A DNA stretch of 64,000 bases, from positions 162,742,886 to 162,806,885 of the forward strand of contig CM037879.1 of NCBI GenBank assembly GCA_021292165.1. The letters run 5' to 3'. The position numbers and the translations under genes were made by a program. The notes under the pieces are model-generated. The model was not told the origin of the DNA, searched no databases, and was given only the letters and a program-made list of their open reading frames with translations. Each line of letters opens with the position of its first letter. Positions within the stretch are counted from its first letter, which is position 1. This document shows, one piece after another, positions 52,001 to 61,000 of this stretch. Source of the DNA: Shinisaurus crocodilurus. Lineage: Eukaryota > Chordata > Lepidosauria > Squamata > Shinisauridae.

Positions 52001-55000
52001 CCCTCCCCCTTCATTTTGGGTGGGCAGGGGATATTGCCATGCTGTCCCTGGATCAGGGCTGGCCCAGATGTTTTGCAAAGGGAAAAAATAGTAAGATTTT
52101 CAAATTGTCTGAAGAGACCCCAAAAGCATTTCATCAGGATTAGAAAAACAAAGAGCCATATAAGGCCATGTAAATGTAGCCTACTTTGTTGGGGAAGGGG
52201 GAAGAAGGAGTGGGAACTTGATCAATACAAGGATTTCTTTTTCCGAATGAGTTGTTTCCTGTTTGTAATAGCTTGTTTTTGTTATTTCTGACTGACCTCT
52301 CTTTTTTTCAGTGGTGTTTTGGCATTACCTTGTTTTTTGTACTTTCCTTAGTTTTGTATTTTCAGTTATTGTCTTCTAAACATCTAGTAAAAGAAATGGG
52401 GGTGGGGGAGAAAAATGAAGAGCATTCCTGCAGAAAGGGGTTACACTATGAGAATGGTATTCTGTAATCAGATGTAGTTCTAGTCACAATCCAGGTTATG
52501 CTCATGGTCATTACCTTTATTGGCTTTACGTTCAGGTACCTGCCAGTGTATTAGTGGTAGAACCTACACATTGAAAATAACTTTAAGCTGCTACTTTCTC
52601 AGATTGGAGATTGATTTTTAGACATAGACTGCATTCGCACTCTGTGACACGCACAGAGACTTGCCGCAGACTTGCACACTCCCCCCTCCCCGAGTGGATG
52701 GGGAGAAAACTTCGGCAGCTTTTGCTGCTGCTTTTGTTAAATCATGGCTTCTCGTTTCATCTAAACTGGGATCTTGGTTCAACACAAACGTTGGTCAGTT
52801 CTGAAACCATCCACCTTCAACTGTGGGTTCTGAAGCTGGCTTATGTAGACTGACCAGGGTTTGTGTTGAATGATCAATCTCTAGTCTGGACGAAATGGGA
52901 AGCCATGGCTTAACAAAAGCAGCAGTAAAAGCTGCCAAAGAGGTGACCGCATGAGTCCAAGGCTTGCTGGAACTCTATCCTGGTTGTGCACATCATGCTA
53001 AACTGTGGTGAACCCGCCCATATCCTGTCAAATTCGTGATTGCAAAATATTTTTGCATAGGATTGTAAAAAATAATCTTTTTCCGGTTATAGTTTACAAG
53101 AAGCTTATATACTTTTCAGAGTGCCCTTGTAATTCCTTATTATCAGTTTTTTTAATGCAACAAATTAATATGTATATTATATAAAAAATCACTTACTGTC
53201 ATGTTTTTACAGCACACATACAAAAATTGGGGATGGAGCTACACATTATAGCAGCTCCGTGTTTCCCACTCCTCTTCTTCCCCCGCCCCCATGCCATAAC
53301 TTGTAGTAACAGGGAATTCATGATACATCATCGCGCTCTGCACTTCTCCACCCGCTCCCTGCTGCACTTAACCAAGGAGACTCAGAACACAATGACTGGG
53401 TTCGCATGACACGACAAACCATTGTGGGTTGCTGCATGAGTTGCTACCCACGATGGGTTGTTGTGTTGTGCGAACCCTGACCAATTTCCCCAGGGTGGCT
53501 TGTGCAAGTGATCAGACATATGTCCCAGTCCGAAACCACACATTTCCCACTCAACTTCCTTCTTAAAAGGACCCAGAGTTTCGACAGCTAGCTTTCAAGG
53601 CTGTCAAAACCCCTTTTTGCACTTTCCCGAGCACCTAGAGGCTTGGGACAAAGTGCAAAATGTGCACCCTGGTGGGAGCTAAGGGGGTGGTGGTGGAAAT
53701 GAGGATCTTGCTGTGAAGGAGGTGTAAATCCCCCAAAACACCCTTTTCACAACTAAAGATTACTCATGCCTTTGGTTTTTCTTGACAGCTTGCCTTCTGA
53801 CAGCTGTCAAGAAATACCACAGGTGGGGAAATGTATTTGGAGCTGCTTCTGGTCAATGTCTCGGGTTGGTACATGCTGCCCCTTGGCAGCAGACATGCCC
53901 CTGGACGTTGCCACAGCTGAGGCTTCAAATCCCCACAGTGGCACAACTCCAAAAGTTCACAGTTGTGCAACTGCAGCTACCATTGTTTAAAAAATATTTT
54001 TTTGTGCACAATTTTTTATGCACAATTTTTTCTTTTAAAAGGCTGGGCAACCACAGGCAGCCCTTCCAATGTGCCAGTGGGGTACTTTGAAGGGACAGCT
54101 CATAGCTGTCAAAACGGGGGGTGCGCAATCTTCCCTCAAAAGAAGTTTAAAGGGGAGAAAAGTTGTGGTGAACCTGAAATGGCTCACGGTGGCAGCAAGG
54201 AGGGAGGGGAATGACTTCTTCCTCCTGTGGTGTCCCCTGGGATACCCGTGGGAAGACTGAGGGGGTAGGAGGAGGCCAACAACCCACGATGAGCTCAATT
54301 GTCTGTTGGCCTCACCGTGGGTTGTTTGCATGACAACCAACCCACCACGGCTTATTGACAGGATGGATTCGTGTGACATGCAAATGTGCCCAATTACTTT
54401 GCAGAGCACAATGACATGGTATTGGTGGAAGAGGAGGAGACATGGGGGCCGATGTTTTCAGTAGGAGCCATGCAGCTCATGTAATTCCATCCTGCTTCTT
54501 TCCCACTCTGTTTATCAGAGGATGAAAGAAATCAAATTGTGACTGTTGGACAGGGGAAAACATTGTGAATTCCTACTCGTATAAATCAGGTAATTTCAGA
54601 ACTGGTGCCCTGAAATCCAGAATGGGCTTCCTGCACCTGCTGGCTGTTGCTGATAAAAACCCGATTCCTTTAGCTCTTTGTTTGTCTGAGGAAGTTCCTG
54701 TTAGGTGTGTGCACATTCTCCTTTGTACCCAGGCCTGAATCAATTAGCGGAAGAATTATTTACAACGTGATCTCTGTTTATCTAGATCTGCTGTTCTTTT
54801 TTTGGTTGGGGAGTTTTTGTGCATGGTATGGAGACTATGTATAAGATGCTAAAGGTTTAATTATTTCCACTTATGTTAAAATAGTGAATTCGGCAAATAA
54901 ATAAATGGGGAAAAAGGCTGCCTGTCACAATGCCCTGTTAAATGCTCCCAGATTTTCCCGAGATGTCAGATGGGTTTGCAATTTATGAATATTTAAATAT

Positions 55001-58000
55001 AAGTACAAGCCTTGAAATCAGAGTTTTCAAGTTATAGTCATGCCTTGGATTGAGAGCATAATTCGTTCCGGAAACGTGCTTGTAATCCAAAACACTCTTA
55101 TATCAAAACGAAATCCCCCCAAAAAAATTTGTACAGAGATTTTTAATTTAAGCCGTACTACAGTACTTGTATTGCAAGACGTCGCTTGTATATCAAGTAA
55201 ATTTTTTTAAAATATTTAAAAATTTGCTTGTCTTGCAAAACGCTCTCAAACCAAGTTACTTGCAATCCAAGGTATTGCTGTAGTTTAGTTCAACAACATC
55301 ACTTTTCTACCAATCTATGCCTAAAAATGACCTATCTTCCTACTTAGAGGATAAGAACTTCTTATCTCAACATGCAGTGTACTCCCACACAGAAGCAGAG
55401 TCTGTTCAGATCACAAAGCAGAGTGATAGCGTAATACTAATTACAATGTTAAAACTCGCTTGAAGCTGTAATTATTCTCAGCGTGGTGTTTTGGTTTGGG
55501 TTTTTTTGAGTTTGGGAGGAAAGTTAAGTGCTGACAGAATGATTGAAATGATGTTTGTAGAATTGCTTGCTTTATTTCTACAAGCAATATATATTACCAA
55601 GTGTGTTTTATTATTCCAGGCTTTTGAAGACCTCAGCAAACTAATGGAAAAGGTAATGTATCTCCTTTATTAGTATCCCTCTCTGATTGCTCCCATCCAG
55701 AGAACCACGAGTGTTGCAGAAACCTGTGCATGCCGTGCTGTGCTGTGCTTGAAAATACAGAGTATTTGCAGCTCAAGAAGCCACTTTGACATGGATAGAA
55801 AGCAGGTGAATTGGGACCCTGGGCTCAGCTATATGTATGTGCATACACCTGGAGAAGCTTATGACTGAATCTTACATTATTGATTAGCTGTTACGTTTGT
55901 GAGGGAAGGGGAACATCCAGACAGACTGAGTGCAGGAGGTCTGTTTCGCTAGCTTTCACCCTGCCAAAGCAGTTGATCAGAGCTGCAAGCTGTTCCACTC
56001 GGAAGCCCTACAAAGGCTGATCTTGTATGAGAAGGGCATGGTGAAGTGTTGCCCCTTCAGCCAGCTGTGTGTTGTCTCTTAACAGGCTAAGGAGATGGTG
56101 GAACTGTCCAAATCGATTGCGAACAAGATCAAAGAAAAACAAGGTGACATCACTGAAGATGAGGTCAGTTAATATTTTAATGCATTTGACCTAAACACTG
56201 TATGAGAAGGCACTGTGTGAACTTTTAAACTGCTATGCTAATACTCATAATGCTACTAAACTCTTAACTGGTAATATGGCATAACGAATGGTGACCTGTG
56301 TAATTGCATTTCAGCACTTTGCCACATCCACGTTCACACCCTTACTTATAGTTGAATACGCACATGAACAAACACACACACTCCCCCTCTAATACCCATG
56401 CACACCCACACAACACTGGCACTCACATAATTTTGTAGGCAGAAACGGGCAGCTTTCCCAGGGTAGGATATCCTCGTGAGAAATTTGTCCAAGCTGCTGT
56501 GAGGATCAGTAGACTGAACAGTTTCCTCACAAGTAGATTACTTCCAGGAGTGGGTGAGGGACGGGTGATGAGGGAGTGTGCTACACTCTCTTTCCTAGCT
56601 GGAGAATCCTGGTGGCTTCCCATCCATCCCCATGCCAAGTCCTGTCAATGTCCCCCCACAGAGCCTCTGTCTCCTGGAGATATAATCATCTCTCTGCTGG
56701 GCCTGGGGTATTACACATGCATAGCATTTTCTTTTGTGGGAGTGTTTTTAAAATGAACTTGAGTGGAGGTGGGGCATGCAACACAGGCCAAAATTTTGGC
56801 AAATCTGGGAGATCCTCCTTTCCAGTGACGCATCATTCCCATGCCCAATTTTTAGGATAAATACTGTTTTGCTCATCTGCACTCAGAATGCAGATAAGGA
56901 AGAGACTGAAGGAACTGGGCATGTTTAGCCTTCAGAAGAGAAGACTGAGGGGAGATATGATAGTGCTCTACAAGTCACACACAGGAGGGCCAGGATCTCT
57001 TTTCGACCATCCCGGAGTGCAGGGCTCAGTTACAGGAAGCCAGATTCCAGCTGAACATCAGGAAAAACTTCCTGACTGTTAAGAGCAATACGACAGTGGA
57101 ACCAATTACCTAGAGAAGTAGCGGGCTCTCCCACACTGGAGGCATTCAAGATGCAGCTGGACAGCCATCTGTCAGGGATGCTTTGACTTGGATTCCTGCA
57201 TTGAGCAGGGGGTTGGACTTGATGACCTTATAGGACCCTTCCAATTCTACTATTCTATAATTCTATGATACTATAAACAAGATAAGCCATAAACAGGCCT
57301 GTGGCTTACGCTAGCTCAGCTTGTCTGAGCATAGAAAGCTAAGCAGGGTCAAGCCTGGTTATTACTTGGATGGGAGACCCCTCCTCCAGTTTCCTGCATT
57401 AAGCAGGGGGTTGGACTCGATAGCCTTGTAGGCTCCTTCCAACTCTATGATCTATGAAATCTATGAAACATCTTGGAAAAAAGATAAGGATCTGAGGTTG
57501 AATTTGCCCTCTCTTAGTACATTGGGACTTTTCTAGAATATTTTACAATCTCTTTTGCATTGATTATTGATTAATCTGGTACCTTGATGCTACCTGTGTT
57601 CTTATTTTATCTCCCTTATGTTTTTTAGACCATCAGGTTTAAATCCTATCTGTTGAGCATGGGTATAGCTAATCCAGTTACCAGGGAAACTCATGGGTCT
57701 GGCACACATTACCATATGCAACTGGCAAAGCAATTAGGTGGAATTTTGCAGGCACCATTAGAGGTAAATAACTCAAGAATCTCTCTTTTTAAAACATTTT
57801 TTTACAGTGCAATTGTATACACCGATGGTGAGGAACTACTGGCCCGCAAGCTAGATCTGCACCATTACCTCTTCTACAAGGCCATGCCCCCTCTACCTCC
57901 ACTCCACGCCTTGCCTTTTCTCTTTGTGCACCGAGAAAGGGGCTCCCCCTTTCTTGGTGCACAGCAAGGAATTTGACCCAGCTAGCAATGCAGGAACAAA

Positions 58001-61000
58001 TCACTCTGTTCCTGCATTGTAAGCTCACCCCGTCCCCTCCACAGCCCTGAGAGATAAGCAGGGAGACAGAGAGAAAGTGTGCTTCCAGATGGAGGGCTCC
58101 TAGTACTAACAGTCAAAAAGCATTGTACAGCTATTATGTCTTCCTTAACTGATTTTTTTTTTCTTGTAAGAAATAAGACAGAAGAAGTGGTGGGAAAACA
58201 TGGGAGGGTTTCAAATTGAACACAATGGTGTCTGGACCCTCGTAACATTCCTTGAATGAGGCAGTGCGATTGCACAATAAAAGCCTCATCTGAAAGCACC
58301 CTGAGAGACAGTGTGAGAGCAGGGGAGGAAGAGATGTGGGGAGAGACAAGGGAAGAGGAGGAGTAAGAGAGAGAGAGGTTGTATGTGTGCGATGTGTGGA
58401 TGCATGCATGGGTGCTGGTATACTGCTGTTTGCAGCCTTGATCAGGTGCAGCTTCAGTGCCATTTTTAATTTTCAGAAATGTTGACATTGTAGGAATGTT
58501 GATATTGTCAAGCAGCCAATCATATTTGCTTGCAGAGAGCATGCTGTATGTTCTCAGCTGATTCTGTTTTACTAACTGATCTTATATCAACAGGAACGGG
58601 GAGGAATAATGTCACTCACGGAGGTATATTGTTTGGTGAATCGTGCTAGAGGCTTGGAGGTGAGGAGCGGGGCACTCTGGCAAAACTGGCTTGATAAACA
58701 CGTGTTTTCCTAAATAGGCAAAGCTGTAATATCTTGGGACTCTGTGGTAAAATAAAAAAACTCTGTGGCAGTTTTTATAAAAAGGCTGGTAAAAGAAATG
58801 TATGCAGATGATTAACTCACACAATGTAATATATATGCCTGACGTGGAGGCAGGGATGTTGAAGAGTCCTTGGTCTCGAGTCACGAGTCGAGTCACGAGT
58901 CTTTGGACCCGAGTCTCGAGTCCGAGTCCTTGGTCCAAAATGGTGACTCACGAGTCACGAGTCCCAAGTCACTCCCAAAGCTGACTCCACGAGTCCCTAT
59001 TAAAATCAATGGGTTTTTCCCCCAACAAAATAAGGCTACTTCAGATGTTAAACCCATTGCAAAATACTTCAAGAATCCTATACACACACACGTTCTGGGT
59101 TGTATCCCGTTGACTGCAGCAGCTTTCCTACCAAGAAGGGTGTGCAAGACTTCACCCCGCATGACTGTCCGAATATTTTGACTGAGCATTTTGTACTTGC
59201 CCACAAGATGTGTGGTTTAAATAAATTCTAGGCACAAGTGTGCCTTTTTATTTCAAAACTCTGCAACTGATTTTGGCAAGAACAGACCAGGCAGAAAAAC
59301 TCAAAATAACCAGGCAGGCAGAGGAGGCAGGGAACCCCAAAGCAGGCAAGCATTTGTCTTGGACAATTCAACTGTTGAACTGGTCAAGAAGAGACCAGGC
59401 AGGCAGAGGAGGCTGGGAACCCCAGACAGGCAGGCAGAGGCAGCCAAAAATGTCTGAAAGGTTGCATTTTAGAAAAATGATTTTAAAAAATAAACTTGCT
59501 GTACTTTCTAACACTTATCCATGTTGCATTTGAGGAAAATTATTTTTTCTAAATGTTTGGCCCCCATTCTGGAACGGTGAGATCTCATCACAATTCCACC
59601 CTCACTGAACACCCGCTCCACTGGTGATGAACTTGCTGGAACCAGAAACACACTCAGAGCAGCCACACAGAGTAATCTCAGGTCCTTCTTCTGCCTCTCC
59701 CAAGTACGCAACACATCAATCAAAATAAATCTTGACACACTGTTGGGGCTGCACTCCTGGTAGCCGTCTATAGTGGCCGAGCAGCGGCACACCTCGCTTC
59801 CATGCGCTCTTCGCCGGCAATCACGCTCCTCTCCACTCCTTCTGGCACAGCCCAGGGATGTTGAAGAGTCCTTGGTCTCGAGTCCCGAGTCGAGTCTCGA
59901 GTCCCATTAAAAATATTGGGACTCGAGTCCGAGTCGAGTCAGAGGGGGGACTCAGTCCGACTCACGAGTCGAGTCCTCGAGTCCGAGTCCCCATCCCTGC
60001 GTGGAGGTTACACCTTTGTTCTGAGGGCATGGAGTGTTTATACATTAAAAATATATTGAGTGAGTCCATATACCAAATCACTGTCTTATTTAATTGATTG
60101 ATTGTAAGCTGCTCTGGGAGCCTTTTTAGCTGAGGAGCAGGATAAAAATACTTTAAATAAGTAAATAAATAAATAGAGGGAAGATTTAAAAGTTATGCTT
60201 TATTCCTAGTGGAGGCAGTACACTCTGACAAAACTGGGCCAGAATAACTATTAGTCACTCTGCAAAAAATCAGCTAACAAGTGCCAAAAGAGAGACATTC
60301 TTGATTGCACAGATGTTCACACTGCATTGCCAGGATCTTGCTGCAGAACAGCAGATGCTCCAGAGAGAGTAATTGGTTCCAACAGTTGTGTGCTTCAGGT
60401 TGAGGCCTACATGATTATCACATGCTACAAAACCTGACTTGAAACAAATAACAGAAATAGCATGTGGCATTTTTGGGTGTCTGTGCAGTAAAATGTTTAT
60501 TTTTATAGCAAAGTATTTGTGTGCTTTTGTTTGATGTCAGATACCTGCAACACAATCATGTTAGTGTAGTAGGCTATCTGGTCACTTGTACTTGGCATGT
60601 TATAGAGGCCTCTGCCTGATGTGGCTGCTGTGCTCACTTGATAATGTGAGCACAGTTTGACTGAGGGCTGTATCAGGGTGCAATATTCCAAGGGCAAAAT
60701 ATATGAGCAGCACACATGAATCACTCTTGCATGTATGATTATGCCCATTCTTTTTTAAGATACAGTAATACCTTGGATTGCAAGCATAATTCGTTCCGGG
60801 ACCGTGCTTGTAATCCAAAACACTCTTATATCAAAGTGAGTCTCTGGCGGGCGTGAGCGGGGCCGATTTCAGCCCGCTACGCCCGCTCGAGGCGGGCGGT
60901 TACATCCCTACGACTTGTCTTGCAAGACCTTGCTCGTTTATCAAGTCAAAAATTTAAATTTCTTTTTGCTTGTCTTGCAAAACACTCTCAGACCGTCACT

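Noticed and set aside
54035..54409. 124-codon minus-strand frame within the long foldback repeat
   Set aside because: Repeat-internal, no domain and no splice context.
57290..57470. Possible 5S rRNA gene
   Set aside because: Only part of the 5S sequence is present and it is fused to a CR1-like tail, so it is a SINE.
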